DNA of 64,000 nucleotides from Septoria linicola (Eukaryota > Ascomycota > Dothideomycetes > Mycosphaerellales > Mycosphaerellaceae). How positions within the stretch are numbered: the first letter of the stretch is position 1; the number at the start of each line of letters is the position of its first letter. A program made the translations under genes and the position numbers. The notes below the pieces were generated by a model. That model was not told the origin of the DNA and did not search any database. It saw only the letters and a program-made list of their open reading frames with translations. The stretch spans positions 1-64,000 of the forward strand of contig CP099430.1 of assembly GCA_024114885.1 (NCBI GenBank), in the 5' to 3' direction. Positions 1-13,699 of this stretch are shown one piece after another.

Positions 1-138
1 AACCCTAACCCTAACCCTAACCCTAACCCTAACCCTAACCCTAACCCTAACCCTAACCCTAACCCTAACCCTAACCCTAACCCTAACCCTAACCCTAACC
101 CTAACCCTAACCCTAACCCTAACCCTAACCCTAACCCT
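1..138. repeat. Telomere, 23 perfect CCCTAA units
   Basis: The window begins with an uninterrupted hexamer AACCCT (G-rich strand TTAGGG) repeated 23 times, followed by AA and a run of six C. The C-rich strand reads 5' to 3' from base 1, so this is a left chromosome end, assembled into the telomere. TTAGGG is the usual repeat of filamentous fungi (and of vertebrates); the rest of the window decides for a fungus. Confidence 0.99.
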
Positions 139-179
139 AACCCCCCGAGCCCGCCGCCTGACCTTCTACTCTAACCCCT

Positions 180-300
180 CTCCTCTTATAACCCTAAGCT
201 CGATCTGGTCGGTTATCGGTTGTCGGGTTATCGTAGGTTATCACGGGTTATCGCGGGTTACTCTAACCCTAAGCGAGCTCGATATACGTAACCCTAAGGA
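180..300. repeat. Telomere-adjacent degenerate repeats
   Basis: Directly inside the telomere lie several copies of a unit like CGGGTTATCG (about 205-262) and three isolated ACCCTAAG words (near 190, 265 and 291). The units resemble mutated telomere repeats in both orientations and form a short transition zone. No coding signal is seen here. Confidence 0.7.
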
Positions 301-999
301 TATAAGAGACGATTAGGTCGAATAGGTTAAAGCTTCGCTCTAACTCTAAGAAGGAACAAGTATCGAAGTATAACTATTATCGTAGGTAGACGTAATATAT
401 CTATAAAGTACTATACTCTACTTATAGGGAGCGCTAGAGATCTACTAGTAACTACTAGCCTCTTATTAGTAGGTAGTACTTACCTCTACTTAAGATTAAG
501 CTTAAGAAGTTCGTTAGCTATTACCGACCTCTTCTAAGTAGGTAGTACTTCCTATAGCGAATATATATCCTCGACTAATAAAGCCTTAACCCGACGCTCT
601 CTATTAACTTTACTAAAACGAGTAGTATAGAATATAGTAAGGTTCTTTACTAAGACGCCTTCGAGGTAGGCCTAGATAGTAGTAGATTTTATCTATACTA
701 CCTATATATCGTCTATAGTATCCTTAGTAGACTTAGCCTCTAGGCCCTATACGATATTAGTATATTAACTCTCTCTAAAAGTAGAATACTCTACTAGGTA
801 GTAGACTACTTTCTTATCTTATAAGTAGAATACTTATCTTCTACTTATCCTCTTTTTCTTACTTACTCCTTTCTTCTTACTTACTTCTATCTTCTTACTT
901 ACTCTCGTCTTCCTATATATCGCCGTTACTAGAGGTCTCGCTAATAGCTACTAATTTCGCTAGTATAGTACCTAAGGCTATAGCGATACTATCTTTACG

Positions 1000-3900
1000 T
1001 ATATCGATAAGTAGGTTAGCGACTTCTTCTTTCTTTAAAGTAGGCTCGTTATTAGAAATTTCCTCTAAGTCTATTAGATCTTCTACTACTTTCTAGGAAT
1101 CTTCTTCGAGTAACTAGTCGTAGGCTACGTAGATATACGTCGATAGTTACTTTACTAATCGTATAGTAGCTACGATTACCTCTATAGGATTAAATTAGTA
1201 GATACTAAGCTATAAGTTATTTAGAGAAGTGTCTTACTAGCTAGTAAGAACTTCTACTTAAAGCGGTACTTACCTATTCGATTAAGGTACGTAATCTTAG
1301 TAGTATCGGTTTCGAGGACGTAGTTAGTAGTACTAAAGATATATCTAATAATATTCTTCGTATCTATAACTAATAGTATACTAGGTTAGAACTACTACTT
1401 ACGCCTATTACTAGTTACTATAGAGCGGACGATAGTTATCTAGTCTCGGTTATCTAGATAGACTTAGTTAGAGGCTAATTTGCTACTTTTCTATTCTTTA
1501 GATTCTAGTTAGCCTAAAAGCTCTTAAGCGACGAGATTACTATAAGTAAAATAGAATAGTTACTCCTATAGTAATAGGTTCTTAGCTCGTAAGTCTCGTA
1601 TATTAGACTATTCTTAACTTATACGAGAGGAGCGAATACTAAACATTAATCGTATTAAGCTATTAGCGAAAACTTCTATTACCTAATTAGTTATATTAGT
1701 TTCTCGAGATCTAGAGGACTATATACTAGCCTCGAGTAATCTACCCTTAGCGTTTTTAGACTAGAATAGGCTATCCTTAAGGATAGTATCTAGAAGATCC
1801 TTTAGTACTATTATATTAGCGATTACTTACTTAATAAAGCGTTTCTAATACTTCGCTTAAAGGTACTAGTCGATTATCTTATCGATAAGGAGGACTAGGA
1901 CTCTTATAGCTTTAGTCTAGCCTATACGATTTTAGTAGCCTATTATTTAGATTAGAGCGTAGAGGCTAACGTAGTCTATTACGAGTTAGACGTTACTATC
2001 TCGCTATAAGTTTAAAAACTCTACTATAGAGCGTAAAGATAGGATTATTACCTTTACCTTACTATTATTAAAGAAGCGCTCGGCTAATATACGAGCGTGA
2101 TTCTTAATACTAGCGTAGATAACTTAGTAGAGGATCTAGAGGAGTCGATAAGTAAACTTAGCGAGGAGATTACTAATTAGTTCCTAGCTCTAAATAATTA
2201 TATCTTAGCCCTATTCGATAATATACTTCTTAAGAAGGCTAATAAGGGCGCGGTACTTAGGCGATAGTAGGACGTACTAACTTAGGTAGCTAGTACGAGT
2301 ATTTAGAAGAGGAGCCTAAGAGTTAGCCTTAATTAATATATAGTAGAAGGAGTAGCTATCGATCTTACTAGTTTCTCTATAGTAATTATTAGTACTATAT
2401 ATATATATATATATAAGGAATATACTACTAGCTAGTAGATAGATATTACTACTACTAGCTAGTAGACTACTCTATAGAACTAACTTATAGGCTATTAATT
2501 AACTTTACGCTAGTATCGTATCGGTAGTCTAGTAAGCGTATATTTACTAGGTTATTATAGGTTAGTACTAGTTGTCGATAGAGACTTGACGTACGACCTA
2601 TCTTATCGTCTTTATCGAATACTAGAAGGCTCTTCTAGCCTAGAGCGTCGAGGTAGCTACGAGCTACACCTTCGTACGTAGTAGTACCTACTATATTAGT
2701 ACGTATCTCTACGTAGACGGTCGTAATAGAGAGGATCTCTATATCTAATTCTACTATCGACTTATAAGTAATAATCTTTTAACCTTTAACTTAGCGTAAC
2801 TAGGTAAGACCTAGAGTAAGTAGTACGAGGTCGAAGACTATATTTATATTACCTGTCCACGTATATTCGAAGAAGTAGCAAGGCTATAAAGCTAAGAGGT
2901 AGAGCTAGTTAGTCGATATACTACTACCTAGGAGGCTAGAATCGACTATAGTTAGGATAGCGAAGTAGTTATATTAATATTATTTATAGAAAGAGTCGCT
3001 TAGCGAACGATAGTCACGGCTATTTAGACCTTCGTAGAGCTCTTTAGGAAGGACCTTAGATAGCGATTTCTAGAAAAAGCGAAATAATACTATACTATTA
3101 CTAACTATATTATAGAAGATAGTTACTATAACGAGCACGTACTCTATAGTAGGTTCTATTTAATATAAGGCGTTAGTCTAGAAGGCCTATAGATTACCTA
3201 GATAATAAGCCTCGTCTATATAGATTATACTAAAGCTCTACTTATTATAGAGAAGGATCTTATTATCTATAGACTACGTATATAGCGAAGAATCTATAGT
3301 CTTAGCGTCGTTATTATCGTCGCTATCGCTAAGCTCTAATTCGAGGACTATAGGTTCTACTTCGAGTTCCTTATCGACGTTAGAACTATCGTCGTCGTTA
3401 TTAACCTACGCCGCGACTAGCGTCTTAGATACGTTATAGCGTATATATATTTTGCCCTTCTTAAGAATCTTGTTCTATAGCGACTAGAATATACTAAGGA
3501 TAATAGTAGAAGAAGTACGTAGATCGTTAAATAATAGATTCGAGAGGTATATCTCTAGGCCGTCTAGGTTAGTATTCGAGATACTAGTATATCCTACTAT
3601 AGCTACTCTATCGGTATTACTACCTAGGCTATAGAATATAATAAGGCGGATATATCTCGTCGAAGAGGGGTCGTTAAACAGCTTAGTAATAGGCTCGATC
3701 TAAGCCTAGAGTATACTTAGTAGATAGATAACGAGATAAGAGCGGTAGAGAGGCTTAGAGTTAGTAACTTTAAAGTCGGTAAGTAGCTATTCGGCCTTGT
3801 CGTTAGTAGCGTCTCCTATAGCCGTTTCTATAGCGTCTAGAAATATTAGTAAATTACGTAATAGATATAGAATAATTTACTAGCTAGTAGGTAGACGTCT

Positions 3901-5780
3901 TATCTACTAGCTAGTAGATCGTTCTATATAACTCTTTAATAAACCGACTTACCTTTCTACTACTATCGTCGTTACTTAATTTCTCTAGCTATATAGATAA
4001 CTATATATAGTACCTAGATAGTCTTACTAAGACTAATATTATCTCTAAGGACGGTATAGCGTATCTCCGATTAGAGTATTTTTATTAGCTAGGCGATACT
4101 AGTAGGTTACTAGAGCTTAAGTAGGAGCCTATCTAGTTCGACCTAGAAGTTTTCGCTAGTAATAGGGTCTATATTTCTAGATTCTAAGAGTATAACCTTT
4201 AGCCTAAGTATAGCGACGGACTCGTTCTATATTAGTAGTATTACTAAGTAGGTATTTATAGTCGCGTATAGAGTAGCGAATATTTAGGTATCGATAGTAG
4301 TATTAGAGCCGTCGACTACTCGTATAGCGGAGTCTAAGTATTCTATATATACCTCTTAGAAGAGTCGCTACTTATTAACTAAAGATATTAGGAGAATAGT
4401 TTTAAAGCTAAGCCGATCTATATACTTAATATCGTTATATAAGTACTCGACGTCCTTACTTAATATATCTATAATATAGATTCGAGCTTCGTCGCTTAGG
4501 TTATCTAGGTCTAGAGCGATCGTAGAAGCGTCGACCTTAATACTATCGAATACCGTAATAGTAGTACCTATATCGTTCTACTCTTTAGTATATACGAAAT
4601 CCTTAGCGATTTCGTTAATCTCTATAAATACTATATCCGCTAGTATTATAAGACCTTTAGCTTATCGACGAGCTTACTCGATAGAGTTAGTAGCTATCGA
4701 ACTAGAGGTAATATAGTATACTAGCGTAATCGCCTTAGGCTAGTTAATCTTCAAGTTAGTATTAGCGCTCTAGTCTCCTATCTAATAGCTCTTCTTTCGT
4801 ATAAATAGATAGATAATATAGAAGCTCTAAAAGATATCCTCGCTAGATAACGAGAACTCGTCTATAAGGTAGATAATTAGAGCTAGTAGCTTCTCTACTA
4901 GTATAGGTATACTATAGAAAATAGAGAGTAGGTATAACTCTATCTATAATTCTTTATCTACTTAGTAGGTATCGATAGCCTACTTTATAAGATATATAGT
5001 ATAGAGCGCGATAATAACTATATAGTATAAGAAGCTACCTCTAGTAGAGAGAGAGAGGCGAGGATCGAGAAGTAACTTATCGAAATAGTCCTAGTTAGTA
5101 GTCTCTAGGTCCTTCTCGAATAGGACTCTCTTCTTTCTAGATTCTATAATAATATCGATATAGGTATTTAGAGAGAGAATACTTAGTATTTACCTCTCTA
5201 AGCCTTCCTATCTAAAATTATTCTATAGTTAAATTAGTACTAGAATTAGAGTATAAGTTACTCTAGTAGAATATACTACTAGCTAGTAATACGATAATAT
5301 AGACTACTAGCTAGTAGTTTATTCTACTACGTAATACGTTCTACTAAAGTAATATTAGGGAATATAGAGGTAACTCTTACTATAAAATACTTATAGTATT
5401 CTCTTAGAGTAGGAAAAACTATACGCTATACTAATAGGAACTAATCTAGGCTATTAAGCTCTATATATCTAGCTAAGTTATCGTCTTTCTACGTAATCTA
5501 TATAGCTTTAATACTATACGTAAATATACTCTAGGTTAGTATAGTAGGAGTAGGTCGAATACTTGAATCTAGGATACTCGTCAAGTCGTTTACTCGCGTC
5601 TCTACTCTACTCTTAGCTAAATCGTCGCGTGAAACTATTACGCTTAGGATATTATCAAGCGAAGTAGTAGCTAGTCTCTTACGTAAGACCTTAGTATTTA
5701 GTCCTTACTTTTTATATAGAGTCTACGCCTTCTTCGTAGTTAGAGTCGCGAATAGTAATAGAGCGTCGAGTAGGTCTTCT
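1000..5780 (-). pseudogene. RIP-degraded SNF2-type helicase
   Basis: The minus strand stays in coding-like frames through this block if TAG/TAA are read as former CAG, CAA or TGG. Two helicase motifs can be recognised. At about 3180-3240 is a motif II segment reading YIDEAYYLGN (DEAH before RIP), followed within 30 codons by a motif III-like segment. At about 1885-1950 is a motif VI-like segment reading NRIG-stop-TK, expected as NRIGQTK, followed by VLVLLIDK. The gap of about 430 codons fits a SNF2 ATPase core. An acidic D/E-rich stretch precedes motif II (about 3330-3420). A Lys/Glu-rich repeat (about 850-905) may be the C-terminus. I could not place Walker A. It lies just downstream of another minus-strand relic, so the two may have been a pair. 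Ends are approximate; it is certainly non-functional. Confidence 0.55.
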
Positions 5781-6600
5781 ACGAGGGTCTCTATAGTATC
5801 GCCGACCTTAGTTCTCTTATTTAAGAAGGTATTAGGTTCCGACTTAGAAACTTGTCTCTTATAAGGTACTATTATATATATCTTTAAGGCTCGCTTTAAG
5901 TAGCTTCTAAGTAAATAGGAAATAACTTACTAGATAGTAATATACTTAGAGAAGGTATAGATATAGCTAGCGAATAAATAGAGGAATAAATTACTAGCTA
6001 GTAACGCGATAGAGAGAGAAGCGGAAGTAGAGGTAGATATCGGAGATAAGAAGAAGAAGAAGAAGAGAGAGGAAGATAGATTATTAAATATTATTAGAAG
6101 CTAGTATAAATAAAGCGACGTTTATAGTATATATACCTATATATACGCGACAAATAAGCTAGCGACATTACGCGTAAGTAAAGGAAAGTAAAGGAATCTA
6201 TAAGTAAGATAGGAAATCTCTTTATTACTACTAAATTTAGTAGTAGTAGAGGAATATACGTCTTATATCCGGATTTATATATTAGAAATAAGCTTTTATT
6301 AAGCTCTAACTATCGATTATAATAGCTGGATTAGGCTTAGCTTATTAGAAGTAACTAGAATTCTACTTCTCGTACGTACGTAGGAATACCTTAGGTATTA
6401 TTATATAAGCTTATAATACCTAAGGTATTAAAATATTTACTAGCTCTAGTTATCTTTAATTACTAGCTAGTAGTATATTCCTCCGAAGGTACGTACCTCT
6501 AGTAGTATATTTCTATAATAGTATCTTTCTCTAAAGGTATATTCTTCTAGAAGTATATACTAAGTATCTAGTAAGTCTATATTCTAATTACTAGCTAGTA
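5780..6600. other. Intergenic RIP block with repeated palindromes
   Basis: No reading frame can be followed here. The stretch separates the two minus-strand relics and contains several TACTAGCTAGTA palindromes (near 5987, 6458, 6588). Otherwise it is TA-rich mutated sequence. Confidence 0.5.
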
Positions 6601-9600
6601 AGGTATTCCTCGACAAGTAGTTTTAACTTACTCTTCTCTACCTAGAGGCCTATATAGACGTAGCTATCCTTCCTATTCTTCTCTTAACTAGTCTATAAAC
6701 TCTAGGCGTAATAGAGGCTAACTAGGTTACTAGTTCTTCTAGCTCTATATCTATATTAGCGTACTCTATATCTCTTAGTAGACGACTAAATACTATATTC
6801 GCTAACTCTACTTTATAGTTTAGATTAAAACCTTATATATAGGATAAGGTAAGATCTAGTAGTAGTCTAATAGGTAGCCTTTTAAATATCGCTAAAACTT
6901 ATACCTAAGAGTAGTACTATTATCGAGTATCGATATACTAGTATATATCCTTTAATATAGAACTCGATATAGCTTTACTTCCTAATACTTATAACGAATA
7001 CTATTATTAAAGTCGAATAGAAAGCTAACTAGAGACTATATAAGCTTGAAGTCGCTACGGTTTCCTATAATAAGGTAGATTTTATCGTTTATAATCTCCT
7101 CGAAGTATTCTATAGACTAGCTAAGCTCGCTCTCTAGAGTAGTTTATCGTATTCTAGGTTTGATCTCGTATTTAACTACTTCGAGGACATTCTTATAGAA
7201 CTACTCGAATACTAGGTAGACTAGCTAAAGGATAATTTAACTACGAATACGCTAGTATTCGGAGTATTCGCTAAGCTATTAATAGGCAAGATCTATACGC
7301 CTTATAAGATCGAAGAAGGCGTTGACTTCGCTATTATATCGAAGGTATTAATAACGAAGGACGCTATTACTAAAAAGAATATAGTCTATAATATTAGTAT
7401 GAAATTAGAGTTCTATCTAGTCGAACCGAGGCTCTATCTAAGCGTACTCGTACTTACGTAGGGTATTACTAAAGCTAAGTCTGATCTACTTCTTTATATC
7501 TCTAGTCTCTATTATACGTTCGTAGTAGCTCTACTAGAGAGCCGATTCGTAGTAGAGTTCTATTCCTCTAACTACGAATCGAAGATAGTAGAGAAACATA
7601 GCTATTATTTTAGTTTGCTCCTATATAATAATACCTATTCTATAGCGAGTATAGACGACCTCGAACCTAGTAGTAAACTTATTTAAGTTCTACTATATAA
7701 AATATAAGTACTCTTCGGTTCTAATTAGCTATATATATAATAGGTAGTTATTAAGTATTAGCTCGAGTTCTACGTAGTCTTCTTTAGTAAGCCGGGTTTA
7801 TAACGAATAGTACGTTAACTAACTAATATAGTGTTCCTTATATAGTCTAAATAATTTTCTATAAGAGTCTATAAGTACTACGTAGGCTCGGCGCTTACTA
7901 TATAGATATAACTATTTAATTATATATACGTCTTAGTAGCGGCCTTTAGCCTAGCTCTAAGTAGCCTTAAGGATTACTAGGTCGAATACAAGTTTCTCTA
8001 ATCCGTCGTTAGAGAAAGGATATAGTTTCGAAGAATTAGTAACCTCCTTTATAGAACTATAGAACTAAGAGTAGATAAGTCCGCCTTTAAAGAGTTTCGA
8101 TCGTCGTAGAGTAAGGCTTGTAAGATTATAGGCCTTATAAAGTAGATTCTACTTATAGAATATCTATCTACTCTAAGGCGGCTCTCTATTATATATCTAC
8201 TCGAGATACTTCTTAAGATAGTATCGTTTCTATATATAGATATATACTTACTCGTCGTAAGGATCTCGGTTATCGGCTAGTAATTAGTAGGATTAGGTAT
8301 AAATCTCTTTACTAATATTAATAAATAGGCGTTCGCGTTAGATAACGTTAAAATCGAGAACCCGCTCTAGATACGTTCTAAAGTTCTCTATTATATAGAG
8401 TAACGTAGGATATATAAGACTTGTCTTAAATTATAATTTCGTCTCTTTAGCTAAATAGAATAGTTAAAGCTCTTAGAAGTCGCGAAGTCTAGCTTCCTTC
8501 TTAATAATTTCAAGAATCTTACTCTATACCTCGCTAAGATATTCTAGATATAGATAATAGGTAATCGCTCTCTATATTTTATATCCTACTCCTCTAACTA
8601 AGCGATCCTCGATCTAATATACCTTACTATTAATATAGGTATATCGATACGTAGTAAGAAGATATTAAGTATAATAGGTATTATAGAATATATAGATAGT
8701 AGAGTAGAAGATCCTATCTAGCTAGTAGGTATATTATTCCTTAGTAAGCGAGATGAATTTCCTAGTAGTAGTAGGTATATATAGGAAGAGGACAAAAACT
8801 AATATCTCTATCGTTTCTTTAATCCTTCCGAGATAGAAGTAGAGAATATTCTAGAGTAGATTTAACTACGATCGTAGTTATTCCGCTTCTTAATCCTTAG
8901 TATAATAATCGGTACGGATATAAAGGTCTATACTAATATTCTACTTTGAAAGTAGTATAGGCTAGTAGTAAATACTCTAGCGTACGAAACTAAGATATAA
9001 TATAAATCCTAAGAAACTGTCGATATCGAAAGCGATATTAGCTTTAGTAGCTAGGGTCTACTCTTTATAGAAGCATATATACTTTAGAGGAGGTCTTGTT
9101 CTATTTAGCTATAAGGATATACTATAAAACATTTCCTTCTATTAAGGCGCGTTATAACGTAGAAGATAGTCGGCTATAATTCGCGTCGGTATTCTAAGTA
9201 GAGAAGAGAATAGAGCGCTTCTAAAAGCTTCTAATAGCGAATAATAGTCTATATCGCCTACTTTCTCTAAATATTAAAGGCGCTCTATTTTATAATCGTC
9301 CGATATATATCTATAAAATCTACCTTATAACTACTAATATAGCTTCTTAGCTATATACTTATATAGGTCTTATAATACGTTACTACTATCGCTATCGTTA
9401 TTAACTTCGCTACTCTTACTATTATCGCTACCTAACCGATCGTAGTTTCTAGCTTCGTTATTAGGTTAGTAGGTCGTATCTTAGTCGTCGAGGCGACCTA
9501 GGCTATTAGGCCGGTCCTAGTCGTTAGTAGGATTCTAGTCGTTAGTACGGTCCTAGTCGTTAGCGCGGTCCTAGTCGTTAGTACGATTCTAGTCGTCGGT

Positions 9601-10145
9601 ACGGTTATAGTCGTTAGTACGATTCTATTTATCGGCGTAGTCCTAGTCGTCGACGTAGTCTCCTATATTTTCGTCTTCTAGTTTATTCTCTCTATCTAGT
9701 ATACTAATAGAATAGGTATAATATATAGCTTTACTACTCTCTAGTAACTAGTCGCTAGGGCTTACGACGCTAGAGCTTACGATAGTATTATCGAACTTAG
9801 CTATTCGAACCTATAGGGAGTCTATAGAGGAAGATATATTAGTAGAGTCCTAAGTTAGTAGTATACTACTAGCCCTACTAGATATAGAAATCGGACTATA
9901 TAAGAGTTCTTCGATATCTCTTAGAGAAGAGTCTACTATAGATAGGTCTAGTACTTCTAGTAAGTTAGACTAAAGATCTACTCTATATTTATTAGATATT
10001 TTACCGTTATAGAGATTATTATAGTCGTCGATAGGAAGGGCGCCTTCTAAAAGCTACACGTTATTAGAATCGTTAGGAAGCGGAATATCTAGAACGTAGA
10101 GTCGGAGAGATAGTAGAGTAGGAGTTAGTTACTCTACGATTATAT
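6600..10145 (-). pseudogene. Relic of a very long fungal protein of unknown function
   Basis: I read the minus strand codon by codon from about 10145 down to 6601: one frame runs for about 1,180 codons with only TAG/TAA interruptions, as RIP produces. The N-terminal third is Ser/Asp/Asn-rich and includes a hexapeptide repeat (9480-9660). At about 9010-9040 the frame contains AFDIDSFLGF, and further on a segment beginning NLNKF (about 7675). From memory these belong to a family of very large, uncharacterised proteins found in many filamentous fungi; I could not check this. The initiator is probably an ATA (former ATG) near 10143. The 5' part of the gene, to 9369, lies in the tandem duplication, so unit B carries a truncated second copy. 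No known catalytic motif was seen. Confidence 0.6.
9480..9660 (-). repeat. 18-bp coding minisatellite (hexapeptide repeat)
   Basis: About nine units like CCTAGTCGTTAGTACGGT lie in frame inside the long minus-strand relic. Read on the minus strand each unit gives six residues of the pattern N-D-(Q/stop)-N-R-T or D-D-Q-D-R-A, an Asn/Asp-rich repeat. The matching array of unit B lies at about 18480-18640. Confidence 0.75.
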
Positions 10146-10623
10146 TAAGATAGTAGATAATAAGATTACCTTATTATTACTAATAGGTAGTTACGGCTAA
10201 AGTACTATTCTATATAGTACGCTATAAACGTGACTATCGCTATCGTTCCTAGTCGCGCTCTCGACGTATATATACTACTTTAGCTACGACGTTAGAAGAT
10301 AATAGACGACTACGTTTTAGAGGTATATTAGAATAATATTATATCTCGAAGGTAGTAGTTAGGATACGACCTTAACTTCTTAAAAGAAAATATAGATAGC
10401 GATATAGCTAGATTTAAGAGAATTTTACTATTACTATAGAAGGCGTATAGGTAGTATTAGAGGCTAATTAAAGTATATAGGGTAGCTACTTATAGTACTA
10501 AGAAGAATATAGAATACTCTACTAGCTAGTAGGAGTTTTAATTACTAGCTAGCTAAGTATTCTACTTCTCCTAATCTACTAGAGGTCGTCTTCTAAATAA
10601 AGGCTCTTACGAGTTAGAGCCTC

Positions 10624-10767
10624 TTTATTATAGCTAGGCCCTTTATTATAGCTAGACCCTTTATTATAGCTAGCTCCCTTATTATAGCTAAGCGCTTTAT
10701 TATAGCTAGGCTATTTATTATAGCTAGGCTCTTTATTATACCTAGACTCTTTATTATACTTAGACCT
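10624..10767. repeat. 18-bp tandem repeat, eight units
   Basis: The word TTTATTATAGCTAGGCYC recurs at 10624, 10642, 10660, 10678, 10696, 10714, 10732 and 10750, an exact 18-bp step. The last unit merges into the 198-bp array. The unit B counterpart is at about 19607-19745. It lies between the divergent minus-strand and plus-strand gene relics. Confidence 0.85.
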
Positions 10768-11697
10768 AATTACGATACTAAAAGCTACCGACTACGCGAC
10801 GTAGTTATATAATAGTACTACGTCGTAGAGACAAATAGAAGAGTATATTTAAGAGCTCTATATACGTAGAGTATAGAGATATATATTTCTTAATAAAAAG
10901 TATCTAGTATACGACGTTACTATATTGTTCTAGAGCGTAATCGACCCTTTATTATACTTAGACCTAATTATAACGCTAAAAGCTACCGACTACGCGACGT
11001 AGTTATATAATAATACTACGTCGTAGAGACAAATAGAGGAGTACGTTTAAGAGCTCTATATACGTAGAGTATAGAGATATATATTTCTTAATAAGAAGTA
11101 TCTAGTATACGACGTTACTATATTGTTCTAGAGCGTAATCGACCCTTTATTATACTTGGACCTAATTACGACGCTAAAAGCTACCGACTACGCGACGTAG
11201 TTATATAATAATACTACGTCGTAGAGATAAATAGAGGAGTGCGTTTAAGAGCTCTATATACGTAGAGTATAGAGATATATATTTCTTAATAAGAAGTATC
11301 TAGTATACGACGTTACTATATTGTTCTAGAGCGTAATCGACCCTTTATTATACTTAGACCTAATTACGACGCTAAAAGCTACCGACTACGCGACGTAGTT
11401 ATATAATAATACTACGTCGTAGAGACAAATAGAGGAGTACGTTTAAGAGCTCTATATACGTAGAGTATAGAGATATATATTTCTTAATAAGAAGTATCTA
11501 GTATACGACGTTACTATATTGTTCTAGAGCGTAATCGACCCTTTATTATACTTAGACCTAATTACGACGCTAAAAGCTACCGACTACGCGATATAGTTAT
11601 ATAATAATACTACGTCGTAGAGACAAATAGAAGAGTACGTTTAAGAGCTCTATATACGTAGAGTATAGAGATATATATTTCTTAATAAGAAGTATAT
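10753..11697. repeat. 198-bp tandem repeat, about 4.8 units
   Basis: The word ATTATACTTAGACC (with RIP variants) starts units at 10753, 10951, 11149, 11347 and 11545, an exact period of 198 bp. Units differ only by a few transitions. Unit B of the large duplication has just one partial copy (19733-19890), so the array expanded in A or contracted in B. No open frame crosses several units. Confidence 0.95.
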
Positions 11698-11699
11698 AG

Positions 11700-13300
11700 G
11701 AATATCTAAGCCTAAACCCGAAGACATCCTCTAGATTAGTAGCCTCTTCTTACTAATAGTCCTATACTTAGTATAGTTATCGAAGTACTAAATCTACTAG
11801 AATAAATAATCGAAGGAAGTCTAGCCTTTTAGATAAACTCCTAGCTTCTATATTAGTAGAAGATAGTAGAACTAGGCCTAGTTTATTTCCTTACTAGAGA
11901 AGATAATATATAGAGGTACTAACTAGCCTTCTACGTTAATATAGGCGATAACTATCTACTACTACGTAGAATTAGAAACTAAGGCTTTAGGTCGTTACCT
12001 ATACTTAGTAGTAGTAATACTAATAGTATTCTAATAGTATCTAAGCTAGGATCTATTCTTATTAAAGGTATAAATGTCGTACTAGGTAATTCTATAGCTA
12101 GTTATTAGGTTCTAAACGAGTAGAAACTACTCTAAGAGAACCTCTAGGTCCTTATTTAGAGCTCTCTAGTTTAAATACCTCTATAATAATCGAGTTTCTA
12201 AGCCTAGATAACGCTAGATAAAGCAATAAGCTAATCTTAGACGAACCTCTTATATATTCTATACCTTTGTTATTAAGAAGGCCTAGCTTTAGAAGATAGC
12301 CTATATAGGCGAGTAACTATATAAATCTAGGTCGAGAATCTTCTAATAAACTATCTCGTATTTTATTAGAGAAAAGGCTCTATTTATAGGAGGTATACTA
12401 GCCTTTAGTAGCGTGCTATAGAGTCTCGTATAGAAGGTAGAATCAGGTATATCGTACGCCTCTATAGCGCGTCGTATACTTAAAAAACGACTAGATAGGT
12501 ATCTATAGATAGCTTACTAAAGAACCTCTTCGTTAGAAGATACTATCGCGTAAGGTAGTAGATACGAGACGAGGTTAATTAGAATACCTATCTAATAAGG
12601 ATACTAATTAGATATATAAGATTAGTAGTCGTATAAACCTATTTTATATAGATAGGAGTAGTCTAGAGGTCGAGTTTAGGTTTTAGAAGTACGTCGAGGA
12701 AGTAAGGCTACCTACGAGCGAGTAAGGAAATCGAGTAGTAGACGCGTTTATACTACGCTAAGCCTTAATATATACGTATAGGAGGAGAAAGAAGATATAG
12801 AGGTTTAGACGAGTAAGAAGGTAAATAGACGAATCCTTTCTAGACGACCTCCTAATTACGATATAGGCCTATATATAGTTATAGGCTCTATAATATATTA
12901 TTTACTCTCGACGAGATTCGTCGTTAGTCGTACTCTATAGTAAGACTCTACGCTCTCTACTATATTACCTACCTACTAGACAGGTATAAGTAAGGTAGTT
13001 ATATTATCGTAAACGTACTAGTTAAGTACGTAGTAGCTTCCTTACTAGTATATCTCCTTACTATTTATTAATTAGTATATAGCTCTTACGTATATAAAAA
13101 GGATCTTTCTTTCTACTTACGATATAGTCTTCTATCCTCTACTCTGTATACGTCTTCCTTTCTTAGAACTTCGTTATATATTAACTAAAGCCTTTAACTC
13201 CTTCTCTTCCTAGTAGCTATCTTCTAACGTTAAAGATTATAATATAGTATCTACTTTATACGAGAGAGTCTATTAGACTCCTAGTAACTATAGTAGCTAG
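11700..13300. other. RIP block, no identified gene
   Basis: TA-rich mutated sequence between the 198-bp array and the plus-strand relic. I recognise nothing in it. Most of it (from about 11742) is missing from unit B. Confidence 0.4.
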
Positions 13301-13699
13301 CTTAAGTAGTATAGTCTAGTACGTAATAGTAAGTATCTCGACCTATATTAGAACTTTAATCGCTAGTTCTAAGAGACGCGAGATAACTATACCCGTTTCG
13401 AGATTAGTAAGCTCGACGTATATTATAACTTTAAAGAGTAGGTTAATATACGAGTAGAAGAGATAGTTATAAAGCTAGAGAGTAGTACTACTCTTCTCTT
13501 ATAACTAATCGTCGAGAGTACTCGCGCTCTAATAACCTTATTATTATTAATCGCGAGCTCGTAAGTCTCGTAGTTATAGAAGAGTACTTCTAGTACTACT
13601 TCCTAAATAGTCCCTAGCTAATATTTATATAGGTAGACTTCTCGATAGTCGTAGGCTAAATAGAGATCTTATAGTATTTTAATAGTAGGAAAGTAGCTA

